Assembly: GCA_019414265.1 (NCBI GenBank)
Contig: DXMJ01000014.1
Location: forward strand, 1 to 44,003
DNA length: 44,003 nucleotides
Origin: Collinsella sp.
Lineage (GTDB): Bacteria; Actinomycetota; Coriobacteriia; Coriobacteriales; Coriobacteriaceae
Reading direction: 5' to 3'
The translations under genes were made by a program, and so were the position numbers. The notes under the pieces are model-generated. The model was not told the DNA's origin. It was given only the letters and a program-made list of their open reading frames with translations, and did no database searches. Shown here piece after piece: positions 23,816 through 32,716 of the stretch. Each line of letters begins with the position of its first letter. Position 1 is the stretch's first letter.

Positions 23816-24694
23816 ATGAACAAGCCGAGTGTTTCTGCCGGCGTCGTTGCCGGCGTTGCTCTGGGGGCCGCGGCGCTTGGCGCGGCCGCTGTCGCTGTCC
23901 GTGCTGCCTGTCTGCAGGTTGCGCGAACCCGCCATGGGTTGGCGCGTGTGAAACGCGTGCACGATGAGGGAGGCGACGAAGTCCGTGTATTGGTGCAAGG
24001 CGGCGTTTACCAAAGCGCAAGCTACGTTGGCGAGCGTTGGGCGGAGCCCGTCTTTGCGTACTATCGCGCGTTTGACGACGTGTTTGAGGCTGAGGACGCA
24101 ATGCGTGATGCTTACGGGCATGGTATCGACCGTATGCTCATGCTGGGCGGCGGCGGGTTTGCCTATCCCAAGTTTGCACTGATGTCGCACGAGAGCTTGC
24201 GCATGGACGTCATTGAGTACGATGCCGAGATTACGCGCCTGGCGCGCCGTTGGCTCTACCTGGACGAGCTGGAGCGCACGGTGGGCGATCGCCTGCGAGT
24301 GATTACCGCTGAGGCTCGCTCGTATCTGGGCGTGACGAGCGTGGGTCATCGTCGCTACGACGTGGTCGTGAGCGATTGCTTTGGCGGTGCCGAGCCCGTA
24401 CGCGAGCTGGCGACGGTTGAGGCATTGCGTTTGGTGCGAGGCAGCCTGAACCCCGGGGGCATCTATGTTGCCAATATCGTGAGTGCGAACAGGGGGAGCG
24501 ACGTGACGTTCCTGCGCGATTGCGTTGCCGCGGCACTCGAGGTATTCGCCCACGCCTGGGTGGTCCCATGCGGCGACGCGGAGTTCGGCGGCGAGGAAAA
24601 CTACCTGCTCGTCGCCAGTGACGGCGATTATGCCTTTGCCGAAGCCGTGCCCTTCGACGCCGACTTCCTCGGCACCGTCCTTCACGACAAGTAA
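23816..24694 (+). CDS. Spermidine-synthase-like methyltransferase-fold protein with N-terminal membrane helix
   Basis: 292 residues. A hydrophobic Ala/Val-rich helix at about 8-32 anchors it. The body resembles the spermidine synthase fold: RMLMLGGGGFAYPK (motif I), MDVIEYDAEITRLARRW, YDVVVSDCFGGAEP and LNPGGIYVANIV. Polyamine synthesis is doubtful without a decarboxylated-SAM pathway in view, so a related transferase is equally likely. The ATG immediately follows the elp3 TAG, and AAAGGAG within the end of elp3 serves as ribosome binding site, so the two are cotranscribed. Confidence 0.78.
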   Translation: MNKPSVSAGVVAGVALGAAALGAAAVAVRAACLQVARTRHGLARVKRVHDEGGDEVRVLVQGGVYQSASYVGERWAEPVFAYYRAFDDVFEAEDAMRDAYGHGIDRMLMLGGGGFAYPKFALMSHESLRMDVIEYDAEITRLARRWLYLDELERTVGDRLRVITAEARSYLGVTSVGHRRYDVVVSDCFGGAEPVRELATVEALRLVRGSLNPGGIYVANIVSANRGSDVTFLRDCVAAALEVFAHAWVVPCGDAEFGGEENYLLVASDGDYAFAEAVPFDADFLGTVLHDK

Positions 24695-24700
24695 GTCTCT

Positions 24701-24717
24701 CCGTCCCAAAAAGACGG
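24701..24717. terminator. Small hairpin between convergent genes
   Basis: CCGTC and GACGG pair around CCAAAAA in the 26-base gap between convergent genes. Five pairs and no good U-tract make terminator function uncertain. Confidence 0.3.
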
Positions 24718-24720
24718 GTC

Positions 24721-27165
24721 TTAGGCGTGGTCGCTCCAGCTGCGGACACGCTGCTTCATGCCCTCTATGTCGAGCACGCCTTCGGCAAAGCCCTTGCGCA
24801 CGAGCTCTTCGGGAACAAACTCGTCGTAGCGGTCAAAATAAGGCACCTCGTCGGGATAGACGAGCTCGATGGGATCGAAGTCCTTCTCGGCCTCGGCGGC
24901 GAGCACCTCAAAGAACGTCTCCTCGTCGGCCTTCATCTTAAACTGCATAAAGTACGGGCGTGATGGGTCGAGTCCGCGAAGGCCCAACTCCGCGGCACAT
25001 TTAATCTTGAGCATGCGCTCGAGGGCCAAAAAGGCGTAGCTGCCCAGCCAGGGGAAGAGCACCCAGGTATCGCCGCCCAGGTTAATGAGCGGTTTAGTTC
25101 CCGCGCCCGAAATCTCGGCCGTATGACGAGCCTGCGCAAGGCGGGCCCGTGCGTTACCCATAAGGTACGGATACGCGGCGTGTTCGTTGAGCGCCTTGCG
25201 CATGCGCTCGAGTACGTGTGTATTGATGTCACCGGGACAGTCGCCAAAGTAGGCCGGCACCCGGCCCTTGACCTGCGTGGCAAAGACGGTGTGGCGCTTC
25301 CAGTCCACTTCCTCGACAATCCAGCAGTGTCCGGCGATGGCGATGCGCTCACCGGGCGGTGGCGGATTGACGATCGTGCCCAGCTCGGCCGATTCGCTGC
25401 GAACGGTGAACTCTTCGTTTTCCTGGAATACGGCGTAGAACTTAAAGTTGTTAATGATGCGCTCGCCCGCGAGACCCACGATGAGTCCGCCGCCCTCGGT
25501 GACTTGGATATGGTCGATCTTAATGAGGTGACGCAGCAGTACGCGATAGTCATCGGCCGAGATGCGATGGAAATAGCTGAGTGTGAGCACGCGCTGGGCA
25601 AGCTCTGCCGGCGTGAGCTCGCCGGTGCTGGCAAGCGTCGACATAGTCTGGTGGTAGAGCAGGCTGTAGGGGAGTCGATCGAGCTCGGGCGGCTCGACCC
25701 ACTTTTCCTCGCGATAGAGTTGTACGAGCGCGATGCCCTGCAGGAGCTTCCACGGAATGGTCTCGGGCATCATCGTGCGCGGCTCGGGCTCTTCCTCGCG
25801 CATGACAAACCACATCTCGGGCGGAAGGTCGCGGCGTCCCGTGCGGCCCATTCGCTGCAAAAAGGAACTGACGGTAAATGGCGCATCGATCTGAAACGCA
25901 CGCTCCAGACGGCCGATATCGATACCGAGCTCCAGCGTAGAGGTGGTGACGGTCGTTTGTGCCTGCTCCTCATCGCGCATGAGTTCTTCGGCCGTCTCGC
26001 GTAGCGATGCCGAAAGATTGCCATGGTGGATGAGAAAACGGTCGGGCTCGTGTCGACTTTCGCAGTAGCTGCGCAGCATGGAGCACACGGCCTCTGCCTC
26101 CTCGCGCGAGTTGGCAAAGACCAGGCACTTACGGCCGCGCGTATGTTCAAAGATATAGCCCATACCGGGGTCGGCGTTGTCGGGCGCCGTGTCGGTGGGG
26201 TTGAGAAGCGCCTGCTCGGTCGCTCGTGGGATGTCGACTTCGCCCTCGGGGGCCGAGGAAGTTTGGCGGTCCTTGGGAGCGGCCTTGCCCCGTGCCCGCT
26301 CACGACGTTGACGGCGCTCCTCTTGTGTGAGCTGTCCGCTGTGACGCATGTCTTGGGCGCCGGCGGGCAGTGCCGCGGATGCCGCCGCCTCGATACGCTC
26401 GCACGCAAGCACTTCGGCCTCTTGAGGACCCGTGCTCTCGAATCCCCGCTGCTGTGCCTGGGGACCCGAGTTGTAGAAGTGCTCCATGGAGATGCGCCAC
26501 ACGCGGCGCGGTTCTTCAAAGCGGGGGATAACACAGTCGCGCCCCGTTCCCTGTGAGAGAAAAGCGCCCGTGCGCTCGGGGTCGCCGATGGTGGCCGAAA
26601 GGCCAATGCGTCGAGGCTGCACGCCGGCCATGCGCGAGAGCCGCTCGATAAGGCAGAGCGTCTGCCCGCCACGGTCGCCGCGCATGAGCGAATGGACCTC
26701 GTCGATGACCACGTAGCGCAGGTCGCAAAACATGCGCGGGATCGCCATGTGCTTATGGATTAAGAGCGCTTCGAACGACTCGGGCGTAATCTGCAAGATG
26801 CCGCTCGGTTTTTTGATGAGCTTAGCCTTGTGCGACTGCGAGACATCGCCATGCCAGTGCCAGACAGGGATATCGGCCTCTTCGCAGAGGTCGTTGAGAC
26901 GGACGAACTGATCATTGATGAGCGCCTTGAGGGGGCCGATGTAGAGGGCGCCCACGCTTGCGGGCGGGTTCTCCCAAAACTCGGTCAGGATGGGAAAGAA
27001 GGCTGCCTCGGTTTTTCCGGAAGCCGTGGATGCCGTCAGGAGCACATTATCTTGCGTGTTAAAGATGGCGTCTGCCGCTGCAACCTGGATAGAGCGCAGA
27101 CTCTCCCAATCGTGGGAGTAGATGAAGTCTTGGATAAACGGGGCGTAGCGGTCAAAGGCGTTCAC
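24721..27165 (-). CDS. Lhr/BrxHI-like DEAD/DEAH-box helicase
   Basis: About 814 residues. Superfamily 2 helicase motifs: ASTASGKTEAA (Walker A, about 45-55), YIGPLKALINDQF, the DEVH box in VIDEVHSLMRGDRGGQ, SATIGDPE, FANSREEAEAV, HHGNLSASLR, STLELGIDIG and QRMGRTGRR. The long C-terminal part resembles Lhr-type proteins, as does the BREX accessory helicase BrxHI. The GTG at 27165 has GAGAGGAGG four bases upstream; a TTG at 27180 would include that site. It is the third gene of the TerB-ATPase-helicase unit, separated from the ATPase by a 116-base gap holding a dispersed repeat. Likely DNA translocation or unwinding. Confidence 0.88.
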   Translation of the reverse strand: MNAFDRYAPFIQDFIYSHDWESLRSIQVAAADAIFNTQDNVLLTASTASGKTEAAFFPILTEFWENPPASVGALYIGPLKALINDQFVRLNDLCEEADIPVWHWHGDVSQSHKAKLIKKPSGILQITPESFEALLIHKHMAIPRMFCDLRYVVIDEVHSLMRGDRGGQTLCLIERLSRMAGVQPRRIGLSATIGDPERTGAFLSQGTGRDCVIPRFEEPRRVWRISMEHFYNSGPQAQQRGFESTGPQEAEVLACERIEAAASAALPAGAQDMRHSGQLTQEERRQRRERARGKAAPKDRQTSSAPEGEVDIPRATEQALLNPTDTAPDNADPGMGYIFEHTRGRKCLVFANSREEAEAVCSMLRSYCESRHEPDRFLIHHGNLSASLRETAEELMRDEEQAQTTVTTSTLELGIDIGRLERAFQIDAPFTVSSFLQRMGRTGRRDLPPEMWFVMREEEPEPRTMMPETIPWKLLQGIALVQLYREEKWVEPPELDRLPYSLLYHQTMSTLASTGELTPAELAQRVLTLSYFHRISADDYRVLLRHLIKIDHIQVTEGGGLIVGLAGERIINNFKFYAVFQENEEFTVRSESAELGTIVNPPPPGERIAIAGHCWIVEEVDWKRHTVFATQVKGRVPAYFGDCPGDINTHVLERMRKALNEHAAYPYLMGNARARLAQARHTAEISGAGTKPLINLGGDTWVLFPWLGSYAFLALERMLKIKCAAELGLRGLDPSRPYFMQFKMKADEETFFEVLAAEAEKDFDPIELVYPDEVPYFDRYDEFVPEELVRKGFAEGVLDIEGMKQRVRSWSDHA

Positions 27166-27230
27166 GGGGCCTCCTCTCAAATACGAACCTCTTAACGCGG
27201 TGAGCAGTGGCTTGCCGCATCACTGCCTCG

Positions 27231-27283
27231 ACGTTTGCCCAGATAAAACCAGCCAAAATAAACCTGTCCCTTTTTGGCAGGTT
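27231..27283 (-). repeat. Dispersed ~54-bp repeat, copy 2
   Basis: The minus-strand copy of the repeat at 188-241. It starts within the TAA stop of the BrxD-like gene and ends about 65 bases before the helicase start, so it occupies the only sizeable gap of the three-gene unit. The block GGTTTTATCTGGGCAAACGT is identical in both copies. Confidence 0.75.
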
Positions 27284-28586
27284 AGATGGTGAACTCGGCG
27301 AAATTGCGGTCGCCGCTTGCGGTGCCGGTGTCGCCTGTTGCTGTTGCCGGCGCCAGCGCGTCGCCGCCGACGCTTTGCAGTAGCTCGGCCACGTTGGCGT
27401 CGGGGTTTTGGCATAGGATGTCGAGCAGCTCGATAAAGTCACGAATGACCTCACGCGGCGTCAAGTGCGTATCGGCTCCCACGCGGCCAAACTCAATCTT
27501 GAGAAAGTCCACCAAGTCGTTCTCGGTAAGCGTGGGCGTCCAGCCAAAGTAGCCGGCATGGATCTGCATGAGTTTTTCGATGAGCACCAGCAGCTCCTCA
27601 TAGGTGAGTGGCTGCAAGCGGATGATGGGCGCGAGCATGTCCTTGAGGTCCTCGCGCGCAAAGCGACCCTGAGCGAGTCGGCTGCGCAGGGCCTCGTAGG
27701 AGAACACGCCGCGGCGACGGTCTTCGATGGAGGTTGGCGTGCCGCCCATGATCATGCCCAGGTACTGCGCTTTGCCCTGGAGCGTGTCGTTGTACATGGT
27801 CAGGATTTTCTCGTAGTTGTACTGGCGCGTGATGGCGTTGGGAATCTTATACAGATTCACGAGTTCGTCGATGAGCACCAGCATGCCCTTGTAGCCGCTG
27901 CAAACCAAAAAACGCGCGATGAGTTTGACGTAGTCGTACCAGTCGTCATCGCTGATGATGGTTGAGGACCCCAGTTCGGCGCGAGCCTCGCTCTTGGTGC
28001 GGTATTCGCCGCGGATCCATTTGGTCACGCGGCTCATGGTCTCTTCGTCGCCCTCGGATACGGCCGTGCGATAGCGGCGGAGCATGCGGGAGAAGTCGAA
28101 GCCGTGGACCATCTCCTCGAGCGGGGCCAGTTGGGCATTGACGACCGACTCTTCGACCTCGGCACACGAGGCGACCCAGCGATCCAGGATAAGGTTGAGC
28201 GCACCGCCCTCGGGGCGCGTTTTAGTCGATATGTTGCGGATGAGCTCACGGTAGGTGGCAAGGCCCTGTCCCTGGCCGCCCTGCAGGCGGCGCTCAGGGG
28301 ATAGGTCGGCATCGGCGACGACGAATCCCTCACCCATGGCGTGCGTGCGGATGGTCTGGAGCAAAAAGCTCTTGCCGGCTCCGTAGCGACCGACCAGAAA
28401 GCGGAAGCTTGCGCCGCCGTCGGCGATGAGACTCAGGTCGGTGAGCAGGGCGCGGATCTCGACCTCGCGCCCTACGGTGATGTAGGGAAGGCCGATGCGC
28501 GGGACCACGCCGCCCTTGAGCGAGTTTAGGATAACGGCGGCGACGCGTTTGGGTACGCGGGGCGCTGCGGATGCGGTGTCACTCAT
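27282..28586 (-). CDS. BrxD-like P-loop ATPase (DUF2791)
   Basis: 434 residues. Walker A is GRYGAGKS (66-73), Walker B is LVLIDE (236-241), and a sensor-like GMIMGGTPTS follows. The early segment GGVVPRIGLPYITVGRE and the overall layout match the DUF2791 ATPases named BrxD in BREX systems, which may be relatives of archaeal-type origin loaders. The ATG at 28586 overlaps the stop of the TerB gene by eight bases (ATGAGTGA), so the two are translationally coupled. The last 40 residues are low complexity. It probably loads or fuels the downstream helicase; this is inference from the pairing seen in BREX loci. Confidence 0.87.
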   Translation of the reverse strand: MSDTASAAPRVPKRVAAVILNSLKGGVVPRIGLPYITVGREVEIRALLTDLSLIADGGASFRFLVGRYGAGKSFLLQTIRTHAMGEGFVVADADLSPERRLQGGQGQGLATYRELIRNISTKTRPEGGALNLILDRWVASCAEVEESVVNAQLAPLEEMVHGFDFSRMLRRYRTAVSEGDEETMSRVTKWIRGEYRTKSEARAELGSSTIISDDDWYDYVKLIARFLVCSGYKGMLVLIDELVNLYKIPNAITRQYNYEKILTMYNDTLQGKAQYLGMIMGGTPTSIEDRRRGVFSYEALRSRLAQGRFAREDLKDMLAPIIRLQPLTYEELLVLIEKLMQIHAGYFGWTPTLTENDLVDFLKIEFGRVGADTHLTPREVIRDFIELLDILCQNPDANVAELLQSVGGDALAPATATGDTGTASGDRNFAEFTI

Positions 28587-30339
28587 GGTCTAGGTATCCT
28601 CTCACGTCTGCTTCATAATCCTCGATAATCTGCGGTCCTGCCGCTCCAAACTCGATAACGGTGTCACCCACCAGGTCAAAGAGCGCCTCGTTGATGCTGT
28701 CGACGAGCATATCCTCGCTCTGGCCCGAGCGCGCCACTGCCGATGTCGCTTGCACTGCGTTTTGCTCGAGGAGCGCGCGAAGGAAGGCATCTGCGGCGGG
28801 CGCGAGTTCGGTCGCGGCGTCAGTGGACGCAGCCGCTGCGGGCGGGGGCGTCGGCGCAAGAAGCGGCGCCACGAAACCAAACTGTTCGGTGGAAATGGTT
28901 GGCTCGTCGGCCTCGTCCTGCCCTGCGGCCGTCGTGGCCGGTTCGACAAACGCGTCTGCTGCGGGCTCGGTTTTCGGCTGCTCGGAGCCCGCCGTATCGA
29001 CCTCTGCGAGTACATCGTCCTCGCGCTCCTCATCGATCAAAAGCGCCTCACGCGTTTGTGCGGCGGCGCTCCGAATGTGCCCCAGCTGACTCAAATCGAT
29101 ATCGATCTTGACTGGCTGGTGCGCGGCGTCCCACGAAAGCCATGCCACGACCTCGTCATCGATGATCTTGGCCAGATATTTGGGGACCTTCTCCTCCTTC
29201 AGGGGATGGGCGGGGTCTAGGGCCAGGCGCAGGCGTTGGTCGCAGGCGCGCATCATCTCACCGAGCTTGCTGCTTTTTTGTCTGCTGCCGTGGACGCGCA
29301 TGCATTCCCAAAAGCCATTTTGGCAGCGGTAGATGTGAATGGGGTCCAGGCGATATTCGCAGTCCTCGTGGCGCTCGGGCGCAAAGAACACGGCCGAGGC
29401 AAACATGGTGTAGGGCATGGCCGTCTCCTCCCCAAACAAGCTCGCTACGATGCCGGTCTTTCGGTGCGTGTCATAGTAGCGCGCCATACGGACATACACG
29501 GCGCATGCCACGCGGCGCAGGTCGCGATGGTGGGAACGGTCGAGCCGTGAGTTATTCAGGTTGTACGTGGAGAGGGCGTTTATAGCGGTCGTGAGTCGCT
29601 CCTCGCCTGCCTCGTCGGGCGGAAGGGGGAGCGTGGGTTCGGAGGCTTTGCGACGCTTGGGGACTTGGGCCGACGGCGCCGATACAGGCGAGAGGTCTCG
29701 CGCCGCACGCCGCAGCTCGATAAGAGCGTTATCGAACATAACGGTTTTAGAGTCGCGAAGCAGCTCGGGGTTGAGCCCGTGGAAAACGGCGTAATCTTGC
29801 AACCACACGCGTGCAAATCGGTCTATTCCGGGCTCAAAGGCGCGATAGGCATCCCAAAAGGCCTTGATCTTGCTAAAGCCATCGAGCGGGTCATCAACGC
29901 CAATGCCGCAGATCAGCTCATAGAGATACAGGAAGGCAAAGGACGTAGACGTTTCCTCGATGGTTCCGCGGCGCACTTGGGCGCGCCAGGTAAAGTATCC
30001 GCGCAGCTGGCGATCGCTCATAGCGTTGTAGGTTGGGAAGTACGACTTGAACGTACCGTTATAGGGGCAATCGTCCTCAAAATCGGCCATCAGCAGGCCT
30101 TGGCGGTAGAAAAGCTCGGCTTCCGAAAGCCAGCGACCCGCGCCGCCCTTGGGGTCGTCCTGCCAGCGCGATATCTCGCGCATCTTGCGGTACTGGTCGG
30201 GAAGGAAGTTCTGCATCTGACGACCGGTTTTGAGAATCGGCTCGTTTGCGTAGACCTCATGTGAGAAGCGAGCGGACTGATGGGTCCGGGCCTCGGCCAT
30301 GATGCGCTCGATGAGCATCTTGATGTCCTGGTCGGCCAC
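28579..30339 (-). CDS. TerB-N / TerB-C domain protein
   Basis: 586 residues. Residues about 50-230 match the TerB-N type: GRWLSEAELFYRQGLLMADFEDDCPYNG, YPTYNAMSDRQLRGYFTWR and FLYLYELICGIGVDDP. The middle has conserved YTMFASAVFF and YRLDPIHIYRCQNGFWEC segments. A long Ala/Pro/Glu-rich linker (about 440-520) leads to a TerB-C-like end (VDSINEALFDLVGDTVIEF...IIEDY). TerB domains are named from tellurite-resistance loci and some bind metals. The GTG at 30339 has AGGAGAGGAGAG upstream. First gene of the unit with the BrxD-like ATPase and Lhr-like helicase. Cellular role unknown. Confidence 0.82.
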   Translation of the reverse strand: MADQDIKMLIERIMAEARTHQSARFSHEVYANEPILKTGRQMQNFLPDQYRKMREISRWQDDPKGGAGRWLSEAELFYRQGLLMADFEDDCPYNGTFKSYFPTYNAMSDRQLRGYFTWRAQVRRGTIEETSTSFAFLYLYELICGIGVDDPLDGFSKIKAFWDAYRAFEPGIDRFARVWLQDYAVFHGLNPELLRDSKTVMFDNALIELRRAARDLSPVSAPSAQVPKRRKASEPTLPLPPDEAGEERLTTAINALSTYNLNNSRLDRSHHRDLRRVACAVYVRMARYYDTHRKTGIVASLFGEETAMPYTMFASAVFFAPERHEDCEYRLDPIHIYRCQNGFWECMRVHGSRQKSSKLGEMMRACDQRLRLALDPAHPLKEEKVPKYLAKIIDDEVVAWLSWDAAHQPVKIDIDLSQLGHIRSAAAQTREALLIDEEREDDVLAEVDTAGSEQPKTEPAADAFVEPATTAAGQDEADEPTISTEQFGFVAPLLAPTPPPAAAASTDAATELAPAADAFLRALLEQNAVQATSAVARSGQSEDMLVDSINEALFDLVGDTVIEFGAAGPQIIEDYEADVRGYLDHE

Positions 30340-30376
30340 CGTCTCTCCTCTCCTAACGCAGCTTCGGTGACCTCAT

Positions 30377-30382
30377 ATCATA
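30377..30382 (-). promoter_or_regulatory. Possible -10 element of the TerB-BrxD-helicase unit
   Basis: On the minus strand TATGAT precedes the GTG by about 38 bases. No convincing -35 hexamer is found at the right distance. The 88-base gap to the DUF554 gene holds no clear terminator. Confidence 0.35.
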
Positions 30383-30427
30383 ACACAGCATCAAACAGGT
30401 GTTCGAGATACCGCTATGTAGATAGAT

Positions 30428-31144
30428 TTAGAACAGGAGGGCGTAGATGACGGCTATGACAACGGAGGGGAGCATATTGGCCGTGCGGAAGGTCTGAGGA
30501 CGGATGAGGTTGACGCCGACGCAGAAGATGAGCATAGAGCCCACGAGTGATAGGCTGTCGAGGGCGGCGGCGGTCATGATGGGGGAGAGCGCGCCGGCAA
30601 AGAGCGTAATCGTTCCCTGGAATACGGCAACAGGCAGGGCGGAGAAGATGCAGCCGCGGCCGAGCGAAGCCGTCATGGTGCAGACGATGATGCAGTCCAG
30701 CGCTCCTTTGAGGGCGAGCGTGGACCAGTCGCCGAGCAGGCCGTCTTGGATTGATCCCACGATAGCCATGGCACCGATGCAGACGGTCAGCGATGTCGAG
30801 ACAAAGGCATTGGTGAACTCGTTGTCTCCCTCGCTGCCGGTTTTGCGCTTGAGCCATTCGCCCAGGTTTTCGATGCCGGCTTCCAGGTTTATGGCCTCGC
30901 CGATGAGCGAGCCAAGGGCAAACGAGACGATGAGCATGGTAGTGCCGGTGGTCGCCAGTGCTTTACCGTCAATGACGAGCATCTTTTGCGTGGTGCCGCC
31001 CAATCCGATAAACAGAACGCACAGCCCCGACGCCTTCATGAGCGTGTCTTGGATGCGGGGCGTGATAAAACGTCCGCCTATAAGGCCCAGCAGTCCGCCC
31101 GCAATCAAAAGCGCGACGTTGATGATCATTCCCAAACCCGGCAT
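30428..31144 (-). CDS. DUF554 family membrane protein
   Basis: About 238 residues, almost entirely membrane helices with short Gly-rich turns (LIAGGLLGLIGGR, LCVLFIGLGGTTQ, IVSFALGSLIGEA, FVSTSLTVCIGAMAIVGSIQDGL). This pattern is typical of DUF554, a putative transporter family of unknown substrate. The ATG at 31144 has GGGAGGG four bases upstream and is preferred to upstream ATGs at 31156 and 31213. It lies downstream of the surface-protein cluster on the same strand, with an A/T-rich gap that could hold its own promoter. Confidence 0.85.
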   Translation of the reverse strand: MPGLGMIINVALLIAGGLLGLIGGRFITPRIQDTLMKASGLCVLFIGLGGTTQKMLVIDGKALATTGTTMLIVSFALGSLIGEAINLEAGIENLGEWLKRKTGSEGDNEFTNAFVSTSLTVCIGAMAIVGSIQDGLLGDWSTLALKGALDCIIVCTMTASLGRGCIFSALPVAVFQGTITLFAGALSPIMTAAALDSLSLVGSMLIFCVGVNLIRPQTFRTANMLPSVVIAVIYALLF

Positions 31145-31262
31145 GAGCCCTCCCATATTGATGTCAACCTGGCAATCGTAGCAGACTGGGCTGCATGGTG
31201 CGTCATGACTCATCCTATACGTTATATAAGTGGTATTAATGACGGCATTTGGTGACCAAGCC

Positions 31263-32675
31263 TCAGCCTCCCATCACGACATAGGGGCTGAAATCGAAGC
31301 GCAGCGTCATGAGTCGCTGCGGGGACTCAATGGCCGCGGCGATGATATCGGCATCTCGAGCTCGGTCAAATCCCTCGAGCTCAATTTGATACGAGACGTC
31401 TTCCATTCTATGGAGTATCCGGTTACTCAGGAGGCTTTCACCGTCGAATTCCTCGATTTTGCCCCCGTTCGAGGTTACGGCATACAGGTGCAGTTTTGCG
31501 GTGGTCGCAGGGTCGACGACCGTGAGGTTGTCGATTTGGTTGGCCGTGCCCTTCGCCCCAAGCAAGGTGAGCAGGGTGGGGGCTACGACCTCGCCCGATG
31601 GTAGATAAACAACTTCGACGGTTTTGGGAAAAGCGATAATGGCTGCTTTGCGGACGAGCTTATCGGCGGCGGTGACCTCAATGCTCGCGGCGTCGACGGT
31701 TTCCGTGCGGTCGAGCGCGACCATCATGCAACAATTGCCCTCGTCGATGTCTGCCGGCATGGGATACCCCAAGTTTTCGCCAGCTTGCGTGCCGCCCACC
31801 GCGGCGGTTGTTTCGCTTGGCTCGTTGAAAATGGCTGAAGGATCGCTCGATGGCGGTGTAATGTTGCCTGGTGCGCCATTGTCCCCAGGCGTTATTTCAC
31901 CGCTGCTCTCGCTGGAGTCGCTTGCGATGTCACCTGTCGAGGGGGCGAGTCCGACCGCTCCCGCTCCGCTCCATTCCATCTCGAGAAGCGCCGGATCGAC
32001 AAGGACGTGATGCACATCTTGCGTCTGGGTGCTGATATCGACAGGACCGGGATCTGCCCCTCGCGTTAGGCTGAGCGATCCGGTCCGCTGTTTGCCCCGA
32101 ATCTCCTGGCTTTCTGTGCCGCTCGCGTAGAACATCAGAGGGATCTCGCCATTTGGTGTGGCGTCGGTGCCCGCCTTGGTCATTTTCAGCGATGCGGTGA
32201 ATGAGATAGCGGGCTGCGTGCCATCGGTGCTCGAGGGGACGCAGCCCAGGCATACACCTCCTCCGTCTTCGAAAAATGTGCTGTCGAAGGCGACCGTCGC
32301 CCCGTCCGCCGAGTCATCGGGCAGGGTGATGCCGAAGTGCAGCTCCACGTCGCAGGAATCGTCATCGGCATCAGTTGCAACCGCGCGCCATGTGCAGATA
32401 GCGTATCCCGTTAGGGGGCCGTCTGCTTTGCGCGAGCGCTCGGTATCCACGACTATCGAGCTGTTCGTGCAGCGACGGAGGCACCCCGAGGTCGAAATGC
32501 TTGCCTGCGCAAGCGAGAGGCGTTGGCGCGCGATGGTGCTCATCTGGTTTGTGACGAGACAGTTGACGGCAGGTAAGGGGACGTCTACGGCGGGTGTCGC
32601 TAGAGCGGCGACGGGCATGCCGGTGACAAGCGCGCTGCAGAGCGCGGCAACGGGCAAAAGGTTCTTTGATGCCAT
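31263..32675 (-). CDS. Secreted cysteine-containing hypothetical protein
   Basis: 470 residues. A signal peptide (MASKNLLPVAALCSALVTGMPVAALA) is cleaved probably after ALATPA. The mature part has about nine cysteines, mostly in the first 150 residues and in a late NCCMM. An acidic Ser/Gly/Pro-rich linker (about 240-300) follows, then a beta-rich C-terminal region. No cell-wall anchor is present. AAGGAG precedes the ATG. It is the last gene of a five-gene minus-strand cluster that includes an LAQTG protein, suggesting a shared surface structure. Family not recognised. Confidence 0.75.
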   Translation of the reverse strand: MASKNLLPVAALCSALVTGMPVAALATPAVDVPLPAVNCLVTNQMSTIARQRLSLAQASISTSGCLRRCTNSSIVVDTERSRKADGPLTGYAICTWRAVATDADDDSCDVELHFGITLPDDSADGATVAFDSTFFEDGGGVCLGCVPSSTDGTQPAISFTASLKMTKAGTDATPNGEIPLMFYASGTESQEIRGKQRTGSLSLTRGADPGPVDISTQTQDVHHVLVDPALLEMEWSGAGAVGLAPSTGDIASDSSESSGEITPGDNGAPGNITPPSSDPSAIFNEPSETTAAVGGTQAGENLGYPMPADIDEGNCCMMVALDRTETVDAASIEVTAADKLVRKAAIIAFPKTVEVVYLPSGEVVAPTLLTLLGAKGTANQIDNLTVVDPATTAKLHLYAVTSNGGKIEEFDGESLLSNRILHRMEDVSYQIELEGFDRARDADIIAAAIESPQRLMTLRFDFSPYVVMGG

Positions 32676-32716
32676 GGGCTCTCCTTACCTGTTCTGGACG
32701 GTCTCGATTTGTGTGG

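Noticed and set aside
24721..30339. Complete BREX or restriction system
   Set aside because: PglX methylase, PglZ phosphatase, BrxC/PglY and PglW are absent on both sides; only BrxD- and BrxHI-like proteins are present.
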